From the NCBI GenBank assembly GCA_964406575.1, contig CAYOSH010000013.1:46212-110211 (forward strand): a stretch of DNA of 64,000 nucleotides. The letters are read 5' to 3'. Below the pieces are notes generated by a model. The model was not told the DNA's origin. It saw only the letters and a list, made by a program, of their open reading frames with translations, and made no database searches. Below are positions 33,272-43,800 of this stretch, piece after piece; the stretch's first letter is position 1, and every line of letters begins with the position of its first letter. Origin of the DNA: WTAW01 sp964406575. GTDB taxonomy: Bacteria; Acidobacteriota; Aminicenantia; Aminicenantales; Aminicenantaceae. Position numbers and translations under genes: made by a program.

Positions 33272-34249
33272 ATGAGTAATGATTTCCCCTCTATGGAAAT
33301 AAAACTTCCAAAAATCAACACGGGCATCCTTAAGCTTATTATTTTGGGTGTCATCGCCCTCATTGTCTTAGCAGGGTCTTTCTACCAAATCAGTCCCGAA
33401 GAAGCCGGGATCATCCAGAGATTCGGCAAGTATGTCCGAACCACTAACCCAGGGCTTCATCTCAAGCTTCCTCTGGGGATCGAACAGCTGACGAAATTGC
33501 CTGTCCAGAGACAGCTCAAAATGGAGTTTGGATTTAGGACAGCACGCCCCGGGATACGAACGGAATACAGAAAAACTCCAGAAACAGAAAGAGAAGCTAC
33601 AATGCTTACAGGAGATCTAAACGTCGTCGTCGCAGAATGGATCGTTCAGTACAAGATCAAAAATCCATACAACTACCTCTTCAAGATCCGCGATGTGGAC
33701 ACGACGTTTCACTACATGAACGAAGCCGTTGTCAGAACGATTGTCGGAGACAGCACGGTGGATGAGGTGATCACCGTAGGAAGGTCAAGAATCGCTCTCG
33801 AGGCCAAGGAAGAGCTTCAAACGCTGTGCGACCTCTATGAGATCGGGATCGAGGTCAATCAGCTCATCTTCCAGGATGTCAACCCACCTGACCCGGTCAA
33901 GCCTTCATTCAACGAAGTGAATGAATCCCAACAGGAAAAAGAGAGAAAAATCAATGAGGCATGGTCAGAATACAACCAGGAGATTCCCAAAGCTCAAGGC
34001 GTGGCCGAACAGATGATCCGGGGTGCCGAGGGATACGCTACGGAAAGAATCAATAATGCCGAAGGAGATGCCACCCGATTCAGGTCGATTTACAGGGAAT
34101 ATGCACGGGCTCCACTGGTAACGAGAAAGCGCCTTTATCTCGAGGCCATCAACGAAGTCCTTCCCAAGGTCAATAAAAAAATCATCTTTGACAGAGGATT
34201 AGAAAGCATCTTGCCCCTCTTGAATTTCGGAGAGGAGGTGAAAAAATGA
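33272..34249 (+). CDS. hflK: FtsH protease modulator HflK (stomatin/SPFH)
   Basis: 325 residues. HflK and HflC form a membrane complex around FtsH and control its proteolysis. An N-terminal helix (residues of about 18-38, LIILGVIALIVLAG) anchors the protein with its SPFH domain outside; QISPEEAGIIQRFGKY and PGLHLKLP are the SPFH signature, and DVNPPDPVKPSFNEV with the following charged helix matches HflK. AAAGGAGG precedes ATG 33272. The gene overlaps hflC by 4 bp (ATGA). Length is shorter than E. coli HflK, which has a long glycine-rich N-terminus missing here. Confidence 0.93.
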   Translation: MSNDFPSMEIKLPKINTGILKLIILGVIALIVLAGSFYQISPEEAGIIQRFGKYVRTTNPGLHLKLPLGIEQLTKLPVQRQLKMEFGFRTARPGIRTEYRKTPETEREATMLTGDLNVVVAEWIVQYKIKNPYNYLFKIRDVDTTFHYMNEAVVRTIVGDSTVDEVITVGRSRIALEAKEELQTLCDLYEIGIEVNQLIFQDVNPPDPVKPSFNEVNESQQEKERKINEAWSEYNQEIPKAQGVAEQMIRGAEGYATERINNAEGDATRFRSIYREYARAPLVTRKRLYLEAINEVLPKVNKKIIFDRGLESILPLLNFGEEVKK

Positions 34250-35193
34250 CCAAACAGATCAGAACTGTGATTGTGGTTATCGTTGCCTTTGTTGTCCTTA
34301 TCATCTTTGCGGATGCGATCTATGTTGTATCGGAAACAAACCAAGTTATTATCACCCAATTCGGGGAACCTATAGGAGAGGCCATCACAAAGCCAGGACT
34401 TCACGTCAAGACACCTTTTATTCAAAAAGCCAACTATTTCGAAAAACGCTGGCTAGAATGGGATGGTGATGCCAACCAGATCGTCACCAAGGACAAAAAG
34501 TACATTTGGGTGGACACTTATGCCCGATGGAGGATCAGCGATCCTTTGGGCTTCTTCCAGAGAGTCCGCGATGAAAGAGGAGCGCAATCCAGGTTGGATG
34601 ATATCATCGATGGAGAAACGCGGAATGCCATTGCTAATTATGATTTGTTCGAGATCGTCCGTTCGACAAATAGAGAGTTTGCGGTCTCAGAAGAGGCAGC
34701 GGAGATACTGGATGTGGAGACAACCATACAACAGGTCGAGATGGGGCGAGAAAAAATCACCCAAATCATCTTGGAAAGAGCCTCAAAGATCACTTCCGAG
34801 TTCGGGATCGAGCTCAGAGATGTACGGATCAAAAGAGTGAACTACGTGGAGGAGGTCCAGAGAAAGGTTTTCGACCGTATGATCGCAGAGAGACAGAGAA
34901 TTGCGGCAAAATATCGCTCTGAGGGAGACGGCAAGAGCGCTGAGATTCGCGGGCAGAAAGAACGCGAGTTGAAGAGGATTCAGTCTGAAGCCTACAAAAC
35001 AGCTCAAGAAATCAAGGGGAAAGCGGACGCACAAGCGGTAAAAATCTACGCGGATGCCTACAATCTCGACGCGGAATTCTATCAGTTCATGAAAACCTTA
35101 GAGACCTACAGAAACATCCTGGATAAAGAGACCTGGCTCTTTCTCTCGACACGTTCCGAGTTTCTAAAGTATCTCGATTCGACACAGAAATAA
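34246..35193 (+). CDS. hflC: FtsH protease modulator HflC (stomatin/SPFH)
   Basis: 315 residues. One N-terminal helix (about residues 5-27), then VVSETNQVIITQFGEPIG opens the SPFH domain, and PGLHVKTPFIQKANYFEKR is typical of HflC. The long charged coiled-coil (RIAAKYRSEGDGKSAEIRG) leads to a C-terminal MKTLETYRN segment, all normal for HflC. Its start codon overlaps the hflK stop by 4 bp, indicating translational coupling of the two subunits. ftsH is not in the window. Confidence 0.94.
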   Translation: MTKQIRTVIVVIVAFVVLIIFADAIYVVSETNQVIITQFGEPIGEAITKPGLHVKTPFIQKANYFEKRWLEWDGDANQIVTKDKKYIWVDTYARWRISDPLGFFQRVRDERGAQSRLDDIIDGETRNAIANYDLFEIVRSTNREFAVSEEAAEILDVETTIQQVEMGREKITQIILERASKITSEFGIELRDVRIKRVNYVEEVQRKVFDRMIAERQRIAAKYRSEGDGKSAEIRGQKERELKRIQSEAYKTAQEIKGKADAQAVKIYADAYNLDAEFYQFMKTLETYRNILDKETWLFLSTRSEFLKYLDSTQK

Positions 35194-35283
35194 CTGAGTC
35201 AATCAGGGACAAATATTTAGCAATTTTATCATTATGAATCTCTGATCTCAATCCGTGATAGCATAATAATCTATTGCGCTTTT

Positions 35284-35353
35284 GAGTGATCAGATTGTGT
35301 GATGAAGAAAACCGTTTGTTGGCGTGTTCTAGAAATCATCAATCTGAGCACTC
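35284..35353. repeat. Intergenic imperfect palindrome, family 3 (copy 2)
   Basis: Arms GAGTGATCAGATTGTGTGAT and ATCATCAATCTGAGCACTC pair over most of their length around GAAGAAAACCGTTTGTTGGC. Compared with copy 1 (11409), the arm bases CCCATTG/CAATTGG are replaced by CAGATTG/CAATCTG, keeping complementarity. It lies just beyond hflC, where it may end transcripts of the convergent neighbours. Confidence 0.55.
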
Positions 35354-35396
35354 AGTATTTTATCCATCACGTTTTTGGTATTCTTCCCTTGTGGAA

Positions 35397-36365
35397 TCAT
35401 CCTGAAAAAATTTGTTTAAGGCGAAGCAGAGAGATGTTCCCTCCAGTGAGGATCAGGGCCACTTTTTTCCCCTTGATCCGGTCTTTGATCTTCAAAACTG
35501 CAGCGAGCGGAGCAGCGCCTGCGTCCTCCACCAAGTTGCGAACATATTCCATATATTGAAGTATTGCCTGAGCCATCTCCTCTTCGGAAACAAGGATAAA
35601 ATCAGCCAGATGTTTCCCCAGGATCTCCTGTGTCAGTTCATAACCAATCTGAGTGGCTAAACCTTCAGCAACAGTCTCCATCTTATCCTTCACAATTTTC
35701 CCCGTTTTCCATGAGAGATAGGCCGCAGGAGCTTTTTCCGCTTGCACAGCATAAACCTCAACTTTGGGATTCACCGCTTCCTTGACGAGACAACACCCTG
35801 ATGCCCCGCTTCCACCTCCGACCGGAACAAAAATCGCATCAAGAGAGGGCAATTCCTCGAAAATTTCAAGCACATAGGTGGCCACGCCAGCAATCAGGTG
35901 GGGCTCATTGGCCGGATGAATGAATCGGGCCTCTCTTTCCCCTGCAATCTTCTCGGCATAATCTCGGGATTCATCGAATATCTCGCCGAAAAAAACAATG
36001 TTCGCTCCAAGCCCTTTAACGGCCTTGACCTTGCTCGGATTCGACTTTTCCGGCATAACGATAGTTGCTGGGACACCGAAGAGATTGGACGCATAAGCTA
36101 TGGACTGGGCATGATTCCCAGTCGAGGCTGTCACCACACCGTACCCTCTCTGTTCTTTTGTCAGATGGGAAATGAGGTTGATGCCTCCTCTTACTTTAAA
36201 TGCCCCTGTGGGAAGATAATTTTCATGTTTAATGAAGACTTTAGCATCCAAGAGCCGATTTAACTGAGGGTAAGAATAGAGGGGCGTCCTCGGCAGCAGG
36301 CCTGAAAGGAGACGCCTTGCCTCAAGGATATCCTTAAACTTTGGCCATTCCATATGCGCAGACAT
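35397..36365 (-). CDS. Threonine/serine dehydratase-like PLP enzyme
   Basis: 322 residues, the short form without an ACT regulatory domain. The PLP Lys lies in TGAFKVRGG, the Asn-binding loop is ASTGNHAQSIAYAS, and the glycine-rich phosphate loop is VGGGSGASGC. It deaminates L-threonine to 2-oxobutyrate, or racemises/dehydrates serine. The catabolic TdcB or serine racemase families fit equally well. It is followed on the same strand (upstream in transcription) by a D-cysteine desulfhydrase-like gene, with about 200 bp between them, suggesting a pair for amino-acid breakdown. Confidence 0.82.
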   Translation of the reverse strand: MSAHMEWPKFKDILEARRLLSGLLPRTPLYSYPQLNRLLDAKVFIKHENYLPTGAFKVRGGINLISHLTKEQRGYGVVTASTGNHAQSIAYASNLFGVPATIVMPEKSNPSKVKAVKGLGANIVFFGEIFDESRDYAEKIAGEREARFIHPANEPHLIAGVATYVLEIFEELPSLDAIFVPVGGGSGASGCCLVKEAVNPKVEVYAVQAEKAPAAYLSWKTGKIVKDKMETVAEGLATQIGYELTQEILGKHLADFILVSEEEMAQAILQYMEYVRNLVEDAGAAPLAAVLKIKDRIKGKKVALILTGGNISLLRLKQIFSG

Positions 36366-36563
36366 TCTATTTGACTCTTTCTCCCTAGCGCGCGATATAC
36401 ATAAGGGCTCTCATCAATTTAAAGCCTTGGATAAAATCATCACTCACAAAGCGAACAGTCCTCGGGCTCACTCTCTCCACTTGCGGGATAAATACGGCCA
36501 TAAGGGATCTTGGCAATCTGCCTCTGGCCCACTGTCAAATGCTCCTCGCTGGATGATACGGGC

Positions 36564-37634
36564 TTACTTTAAAAACGAAGTGAGTTTGTCTTTATTCGGA
36601 AAAAGCGCAGCTGTCCCTCCGGTGTGGAAAAAAACCACTCTATCTTCCTTTTTGATTACTCCTCTTTTAACCAAATCGAAAAGCGCTGTCATGGCTTTCC
36701 CCGTATACACCGGATCGAGAAAAACTGATTCTGTAGTGGCAACCAGACGGATAGTATCCGACACATCTTGAGTGACGATTCCGTAACCCTCTCCCAAGTA
36801 TTCATCCAAAACAAGGATGTCTTCTCTGTGGATGGCGGTATCCACATTCATTGCACTTTCCGTTTCTTTAGCGATGGATAAGATATCTCTGCCGAACGTT
36901 TCCTTATCTTCAGAGACACTGATGCCAAAGACCTTAGTATTGGGCGTTAAAGCCTTTGCCCCAACGACCAATCCGGCCTGCGTCCCTCCAGAACCCGAAG
37001 CATGGATAACGATATCCGGCTGGAAACCCAGAGATTCAGTCTGTCCCAGCATCTCCGCATATGCATTTGCATAGCTGATCGCGCCTAAAGGTCGATCCAT
37101 GGAACCCCAGACCATCGATCCTCCTATGGGCGCGACATAAGGCGTGTGCCCCCGTTCCTTGACTTCCTTGACAACTTCTTTTAGAATCTCCTCGGTATAT
37201 TTCAGAGTGACAACCTTTCCCGCTTCGGCCTCTCTGAGCTTGATGTCTGCCTCGAGGATAAAATCTAACAGAAGATTCCCATCATATTCCTCTGGAAGAT
37301 CGTATGGTTTAAACAGCACCAGTACTGGAGTTATTCCGAACTTCCTGGCTGCCGCAGCTGTCTGGAGACACCAGTTCGACTGCAAGCTCGCCCATGTGAT
37401 GAGAACATCCGCTTGCTTTGCTAGAACATCAGGAATGATGAATTCAAGTTTTCGCGACTTATTGCCGCCAAAGGCCAGTCCCGTCAAATCGTCCCGTTTC
37501 ATGTAAATCTCTGGCCCGCCCAACACTTGAGACAAGTTTTCCAATTTTTGGATGGGAGTCGGCAGATGGATGAGCCCGACTCTTGGAAAGGCTTGAATTT
37601 TGTCTTGAAAACCGGGAAGAGAATAAGCCGTCAT
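36564..37634 (-). CDS. D-cysteine desulfhydrase/ACC deaminase-family PLP enzyme
   Basis: 356 residues from ATG 37634, which has AGGAG 7 bp upstream; an in-frame start at 37652 was rejected for that reason. IYMKRDDLTGLAFGGNKSRKLEF carries the PLP Lys with the GGNK signature of this family. WASLQSNWCLQTAAAA is the cofactor-binding loop, here with LQSNWC where SNHCRQ is common, and ASGSGGTQAGLVVG is the phosphate loop. It would release sulfide, pyruvate and ammonia from D-cysteine, or deaminate ACC; substrate cannot be fixed. It is close to RND genes but on a separate promoter. Confidence 0.8.
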   Translation of the reverse strand: MTAYSLPGFQDKIQAFPRVGLIHLPTPIQKLENLSQVLGGPEIYMKRDDLTGLAFGGNKSRKLEFIIPDVLAKQADVLITWASLQSNWCLQTAAAARKFGITPVLVLFKPYDLPEEYDGNLLLDFILEADIKLREAEAGKVVTLKYTEEILKEVVKEVKERGHTPYVAPIGGSMVWGSMDRPLGAISYANAYAEMLGQTESLGFQPDIVIHASGSGGTQAGLVVGAKALTPNTKVFGISVSEDKETFGRDILSIAKETESAMNVDTAIHREDILVLDEYLGEGYGIVTQDVSDTIRLVATTESVFLDPVYTGKAMTALFDLVKRGVIKKEDRVVFFHTGGTAALFPNKDKLTSFLK

Positions 37635-37747
37635 GTCCAACTCCTGAAGCATCGATTTTACTCCAAAGCCGGTCTCAAAAGCAAAGCGATCAAATGAAAA
37701 GCATTTCTAAATTGAAAATATTAGGAGAGGCTTTGGCCGATAGAAGA

Positions 37748-40700
37748 TCAATAAGCTTTCCAGGCCCTCGTCACCTCGGCGATCTTTTTTGCAGTGAAAG
37801 TGCGAATGCCATCCCCGTAATAGTAAAAGATCGGGATGGTGATGAGAATAAAGATGGTCGAGCTGATGAGGCCGCCGACTGCGGAGAGTGCCAGAGACGC
37901 CCAGATCTGACGCCGGCCTGCCTCGACCTGGATCAGGACAAGGGGAAGCATGCCAAGGACCGTGGTGCCTGTTGTCATGAATATCGGCCGGATCCTCTCT
38001 CTCGAGCCCTGAATCACAGCCTCCAAGAGCGGTAATTGCTGACAGCGTTTGAAGTTGATGTGGTCGACAAGCAGGATCGAGTTGTTAACGACTATTCCCC
38101 CCAACAAGATCACGCCGATGTACGCCGAAGAATCAAAAGAAAAATCCGCAAGCACAAAGGCCACAAAAACTCCGATGAGTGCCAGAGGAACTGCAATTAA
38201 TATAAAAAACGGTTGGATGATGGATTCGTACAATGAGGCAAGGATCATAAAGATAATGACCAGAGAAAAGATGATGGCAAATTTTATCTCTCCTTTCTCC
38301 TCCTCTGTGAGAAACCACGTGTCTTCCATGGTCGCCGAAAATCCCGGCGGCAATGCGAGCCTGGCAAAGATGCCCTCCCTGTAGTTTTCTGCAGCTTTGG
38401 TTGGTCCCCGGAATTCCCACATCACTGTCTGCTGGAATTGTTGATCTTCCCTGTCTATGGAGCCAGCAATAGGCTTCTCTTCGAGGGCCGATATCTCGCC
38501 CAACCGAAGATATTCGCCTTTCCGTGTCTGGATGAGCACATCTTGAAGCTCTTTGAGGTCCATCTCCTCCGCATTCGGAAATTTGATGGAAAACTCGAGT
38601 TCTTGACCGGCTATATTGACCTTGATAGGACGCAGGACCCGGCCACTGAGCATGGCAGCGATCTGATAGTAGAGATAGAGAGGATCAATGTCGTATTTCC
38701 TCAGAGATCCCTTATCCAGCTTGGCCACATACTCGAAAGATTCGCCTCTGAACCACCACCCACGTGAAGAAACGATCTTCACATCCTTGATCCGGGGATT
38801 GCGCTTGAGCGTTCTTTCCAGATCAGCGGTGATGTCCCGCAATTTTTTCAGGTTGTATCCAAAAAACTTGATGCGCGAATCATACATCGGACCGCTTCCA
38901 AAACCGGAATAATATCCCTGTGGGTCAAAACCCGAGATCGAGACATTGATCCCGGCAAAGTTTGTCGCCAGTTGAATCAACTCTTCCTTCAAGAGATAAG
39001 GTTTGTAGGACATCTCTATCTCTGATGGAAAACTCACCTCCATAAAACCGCGTTCAGACATCACGGTTGTGTTGAGCTCTTTCTCGTAGCCCTTTTCAAG
39101 GACTCTCTCCTCGAACTGTCTCATCACGATATCGGTCCTTTCGATATCTGTTCCAGCCGGCATCCCAACATATACGCGGAGTTTTTCCTTCGAATACCAA
39201 GAAAAAAACTCCCCAAGAGTGACCTCAGACCTGAACCATTTGTATGACCCGAAAAAAATGGCAGCGACGATAAGAAGGATCTCCACAGGGTGCCGAATCA
39301 AAAATTGTAAAGTTTTCGCGTAAAGATCCCGATATTTTTCTTTCCTTTTCTCTCTAGGGCTTTTGAGGAGTTTAGGCGCCAGGGCTGGGATCACAGAGAA
39401 AGAGACCAGAAGCGAAGCTGCAAGGGCAGCGCTGATCACGATGGCCATGGGGAGATAGACCAATTTGAGCCGACCCTGAAAATAGGCGATCGAAAAAAAA
39501 ACACTCATGGTGGTCAAAGTGGATGCAAAAACAGGAAGAAACACTTCCTTCGAACCTCGGATGGCCGCTTCAACGGGTGAAGCTCCCTCCTCTCTGATAC
39601 GCAACACATTTTCAAAAACTACGATCGAGTTATCCACAAATAGGCCAAAACCCAAGGCCAAGCCTCCCAGGGTGAGCATGTTGAGAGATGTTTTGGTAAA
39701 ATAAACCAGGTTAAACGTCAATAGAACAGAGAAGGCGATGGATGAGAGGACCAGGAGCGAAGGCTTGATGCTCCGCAGAACCAGATAAATGAGGATAAAA
39801 ATCACGGAGACGATTATTCCCACCAGAATGTAGAGCTCCTTGAGATGCTTTTGGATCTCCTCGCTCTCATCATTAACAGCCCTGAAAATCAGGTCTGGAG
39901 GCAGCTCGTTCTTAACCATTTCCAGCCGCTGTTTCACATCTCGGCTCACCTTGAGTGTACTCAGGCCCTTTTCTTTGTAAACGGTCATGCTGATGGTGGG
40001 CTGGCCGTTGATCCTGTGGATGTGCATAATATCCCCGTAGGAGGGGACCAGGGTGGCGATCTCTTTGAGGCGTATGGGGTTCTTCCCTGACATGGTAATG
40101 ACGATCTCTCCCATTTCCCTAAGGCTATTTATGGGATTTGAAACCTTAAAAAGAAGCTCCTGGGCACCCTTCATGGCCGTACCGGCTGGATATATGCTTG
40201 TCCTCTCCAGGATTTGGCTGTAGACCATATAGGGCTGGATATTCAGGGATTTGACTTTCTCCTCGATGAGCTCGATCTTTATTTCTGGGTCAGACCCTCC
40301 CCAGATATCCACGCCGGCTACGCCTTTAACAGAGCCGATGCCGATCTCCAACCTGTCTTTGACCAGCTCCCGCAATCTTTGGATTGAGAAATCTCCGGAT
40401 ATGGTGTATCTCAGAAAAGGCTCTTCGCTGAAGTCTTCAGGAATGTACGGCGTGATCACTGGCTTTATCCCATAGGGCAGCTCATCCTTGAGCTCGGCGA
40501 TCTTTTCCCGGAGGGCAAGTTGAGTGAATTCCATGTTGACCTTCGGATCGAACTCAAGAGTGATCCGGGAGCTGCCAATCTGCGAGGAAGATTCGGTCTT
40601 CCGTATACCTTTGACAGTGGAGACTTTTTCCTCAAGCGGGGACGTCAATTGTGTCTGGATGATCTCAGGAGGCATTGCGTACCAGTTCGTGTCGATGTAC

Positions 40701-40828
40701 ACCATGGGGAACTGTTCTTTGGTGACAGGCATCTCGATGGGGATGTTGAGGAACGAGTAGACACCCAGCACGGTGAGAGCCAAAAAGACCATGGCCGTGG
40801 CAATCGGACGCTCGATGAAAATTTTCAT
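37748..40828 (-). CDS. RND-family efflux pump, inner-membrane subunit (B)
   Basis: 1026 residues, the standard RND length, with about 12 helices and two large periplasmic loops (residues of about 35-330 and 540-850). TM4 contains GLALGFGLFVDNSIVVFENV, whose Asp is the proton-relay residue. In TM10 the segment GGIVVNNSILLVDHIN has Asn where AcrB has Lys. It pumps drugs, lipids or signal molecules with a periplasmic adaptor. The second pump gene ends 44 bp upstream and the adaptor lies further upstream, on the same strand, suggesting one system with two pumps, as in MdtBC-type transporters. Confidence 0.92.
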   Translation of the reverse strand: MKIFIERPIATAMVFLALTVLGVYSFLNIPIEMPVTKEQFPMVYIDTNWYAMPPEIIQTQLTSPLEEKVSTVKGIRKTESSSQIGSSRITLEFDPKVNMEFTQLALREKIAELKDELPYGIKPVITPYIPEDFSEEPFLRYTISGDFSIQRLRELVKDRLEIGIGSVKGVAGVDIWGGSDPEIKIELIEEKVKSLNIQPYMVYSQILERTSIYPAGTAMKGAQELLFKVSNPINSLREMGEIVITMSGKNPIRLKEIATLVPSYGDIMHIHRINGQPTISMTVYKEKGLSTLKVSRDVKQRLEMVKNELPPDLIFRAVNDESEEIQKHLKELYILVGIIVSVIFILIYLVLRSIKPSLLVLSSIAFSVLLTFNLVYFTKTSLNMLTLGGLALGFGLFVDNSIVVFENVLRIREEGASPVEAAIRGSKEVFLPVFASTLTTMSVFFSIAYFQGRLKLVYLPMAIVISAALAASLLVSFSVIPALAPKLLKSPREKRKEKYRDLYAKTLQFLIRHPVEILLIVAAIFFGSYKWFRSEVTLGEFFSWYSKEKLRVYVGMPAGTDIERTDIVMRQFEERVLEKGYEKELNTTVMSERGFMEVSFPSEIEMSYKPYLLKEELIQLATNFAGINVSISGFDPQGYYSGFGSGPMYDSRIKFFGYNLKKLRDITADLERTLKRNPRIKDVKIVSSRGWWFRGESFEYVAKLDKGSLRKYDIDPLYLYYQIAAMLSGRVLRPIKVNIAGQELEFSIKFPNAEEMDLKELQDVLIQTRKGEYLRLGEISALEEKPIAGSIDREDQQFQQTVMWEFRGPTKAAENYREGIFARLALPPGFSATMEDTWFLTEEEKGEIKFAIIFSLVIIFMILASLYESIIQPFFILIAVPLALIGVFVAFVLADFSFDSSAYIGVILLGGIVVNNSILLVDHINFKRCQQLPLLEAVIQGSRERIRPIFMTTGTTVLGMLPLVLIQVEAGRRQIWASLALSAVGGLISSTIFILITIPIFYYYGDGIRTFTAKKIAEVTRAWKAY

Positions 40829-40872
40829 GCTTCTTACATACTTCTTAAGTCATACGGGTTATTTATACGGGG

Positions 40873-43800
40873 TTATTTTTCAGGAGAAACATCATCCCGT
40901 AAATCCGCAAATCCTCTTTTTTTCCCCTCAGCCATTTCATAGGCAAGAGGGATCAATATCAGTGTCAAAAATGTGGCCAGCAACAGTCCCCCGATAACCG
41001 AGATAGCCAGAGGTTGCTGCAGCTCAGCCCCCCTTCCCAATCCCAAAGACATGGGGAACAACCCCAGGGCTGTCGTTGCTGTGGTCATGAGGATCGGGCG
41101 CAATCTCACCCGGCTCGCCTCCATGATAGATTCCCTCACGGGTAATCCTTTTCTCCTAAGCTGGTTGATATAGTCGATCTTGACGATGGCATCATTGACC
41201 ACAATCCCTGCGAGGACGACCATGCCGATGATCGAGATCACATTTAAGCTCTGCCCCGTAATTAATAATGCCCAAATCGCTCCTGTGATCCCCATGGGGA
41301 GTGTGAGGAGTATGAGAAAAGGATGACGCAGAGATTCAAATTGAGCGGCCATAATCATGTAGACGAGAAGAACAGCCAGTGTGAAGGCAAAAATCAGGCT
41401 TTGGAAAGATTTCGCCATTTCCTCCTGTTCTCCGCTGAACACCACACGGTATCCTTGGGGTAAGTCGACTTCACTGATCTTCTCTCGGATGGCAGGAACG
41501 ACTTCGCTGATCTTTTTCCCACGAAGGTTTGCTGTGACCAGAACCTCCCTCTGCTGGTTTTCTCGCCGGATCTCCTTAGGTCCTCTCGCGATTTCATACG
41601 TAACCAATTCTCTCAAAGGGATACGAGTCCCTTGAAAGGAGATCTGTTCGTCGAGAAGCGATTCGATGTTATCGCGGGTCTCTTCCTCTAGCCGAACACG
41701 CACATCATATTTTTTTTCCAATTCTTTGAACTGAGTGGCCCTCTGCCCGCGGACGGCATTTACTAGAAAATCTCCGATAGTTCCCGGTGAGATGTTGTAT
41801 TTCTCGAGAGCATCCTTTCTGATACTGATCAAAAATTCAGGCTTCCCCTCCCCAATATTAGTGGCGATGTCCGTAATCCCTTCTATCACATTGAGTTTGC
41901 CGACTAATTGTTCGGCAAGGAGGGTGAGCCTGTTCAGGTCTTCGCCTCTGATCTTGAGCCCAATCTCTGCTGAGGTGAAAGCCATGAACTCTGCCAGAGT
42001 GGATTGTTCTTTAACGATCGAATAAGTTAGACCTGGAAATTTCTGTAATCTTCCACGCATGCCTTCCATTAGCTCATCGACTTTGGATGGGTGTGTGGCT
42101 TCAACATAAAGCTTCACCGAATTAATAGAGACCTCCGGATTCAATGCCTCCATCCCGCTCACAACACCGATCTGGGAGAATGATGCGGAGACGGACTCCT
42201 GGCCCTTGAGCCAGGTTTCGAGCACAGCAACAACATCACCCGATTGTTCGAGGGAATAATCGACAGGGGTTTTCATATTCACTTCGAACGAGACCGTCTC
42301 TGGTTTGGGCATGAGCTCACGGGGCATCTGGGAGGCAACCACAAGGGTCACAATGAGGAAACACACAGAACCCAGCAAGACTTTCCCTTTGTTTCCCAAG
42401 CACCAGATAAGGATTTTATGGTATCGGTCCTCGAATCTCTTATAAAACATATTGTAAACCTTAAACACGGCATGAATTAGAGGTTTTATCGGAAGGCTGA
42501 TGTAATGAAAGAGGACGAGAAGAAGCTGCAAAAGAAAACTGAAGATCAAATTCAAGATGAAAAATATGCCTTTCGGGATGTTATAGATGAGCCAGCGCAA
42601 AGCCTTGAGCGGGAATAAAAAAATCTTACCCATAGATTTTTTTAAAGATGTTTGGGGATCTTTAGCTTTCACACTCGTTGTTTTTGAGATGGTATCAGGG
42701 ACACTGAATTTAAATTTTCGTGAGGCCAACATAGGCAGTAGAGTCAGAGAAACCACGAGTGATGACAGGAGCGCAAAGGTCACGGTCAGAGCCTGGTCCC
42801 TAAAGAGCTGTCCAGCAATACCATGCACGTAGATCACCGGAAGGAAAACAGATATCGTGGTCAAGGTGGACGCAGTTACTGCCATGCCGACTTCTTGTGT
42901 TCCCAAGACAGCGGCCTCCATCAGGTTTTTGCCCAGGCTTTTGTGCCGGAAGATACTTTCTGAGACAACGATAGAATTATCCACAAGCATCCCGACACCC
43001 AGCGCTAAACCTCCCAAGGACATGATGTTCAGAGTGATATCCCGGAAGTACATCAAATTGAACGTCGCTATGATGGAGATCGGAATGACAACCGCGATAA
43101 TGACAGGAGTCTTGATATCCTGGAGAAAAACAAACAGGACAAAAAATGACAGGATGCCACCCAGAATGACCGAGTTGAGGACAGAGGAAATGGCATTCTC
43201 GATATATTTGGCTTGCTCAGATACAACCAGGATCTCGATTCCAGGATTTTCTTCTTGGATCTCCTCCAGCACATCACGGGCGGCCCGTGAGACTTTGACT
43301 GTATTGGCACCGGATTCCTTGCGCACGAGAATTCCGATGCTCTCATTTCCGTTCAGACGTGTAATTCCTTCACGCTCCTTTATGGAGTCCAAGACCACCG
43401 CCACATCTTTGAGCCGGATGACGCCTCTCTCACCGGTGGTTTTGAGGCTGATCTCACCGATCTCGTCGATCTCCTCATACTCACCCACAACACGGAGTGA
43501 ATACTTGAAGCGACCCTTTCGAATCGTCCCTCCTTGAAGGTTGCGGTTGAAGCTATCGATCCGCTGGGAGATCTCATCGATAGACAAGTCGTAAAGCGAG
43601 AGTTTATCGGGATCGACATCAACCTGAATTTCCCTTTCCACACCGCCGGCTATTTCCGCTGAACCTATGCCCTCGATCTGTTCCAGCCGGGGCTTGATCA
43701 ACTCCTCTGAAAACTCCTTGATCTCCAACAAAGATCTCTGGCCAGAGACGGACAGGACCATGATGGCTTTGCTCTGGGGGTCAAGGGGAATGATTGTGGA

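Noticed and set aside
36400..36560. Minus-strand 42-codon stretch with Cys at its end (EEHLTVGQ and on)
   Set aside because: No start codon, no ribosome site and no family resemblance; could be chance.
37663..37736. Inverted repeat CCAAAGCC and GGCTTTGG
   Set aside because: Only 8 bp with a 58-bp spacer and no second copy; too weak to call an element.
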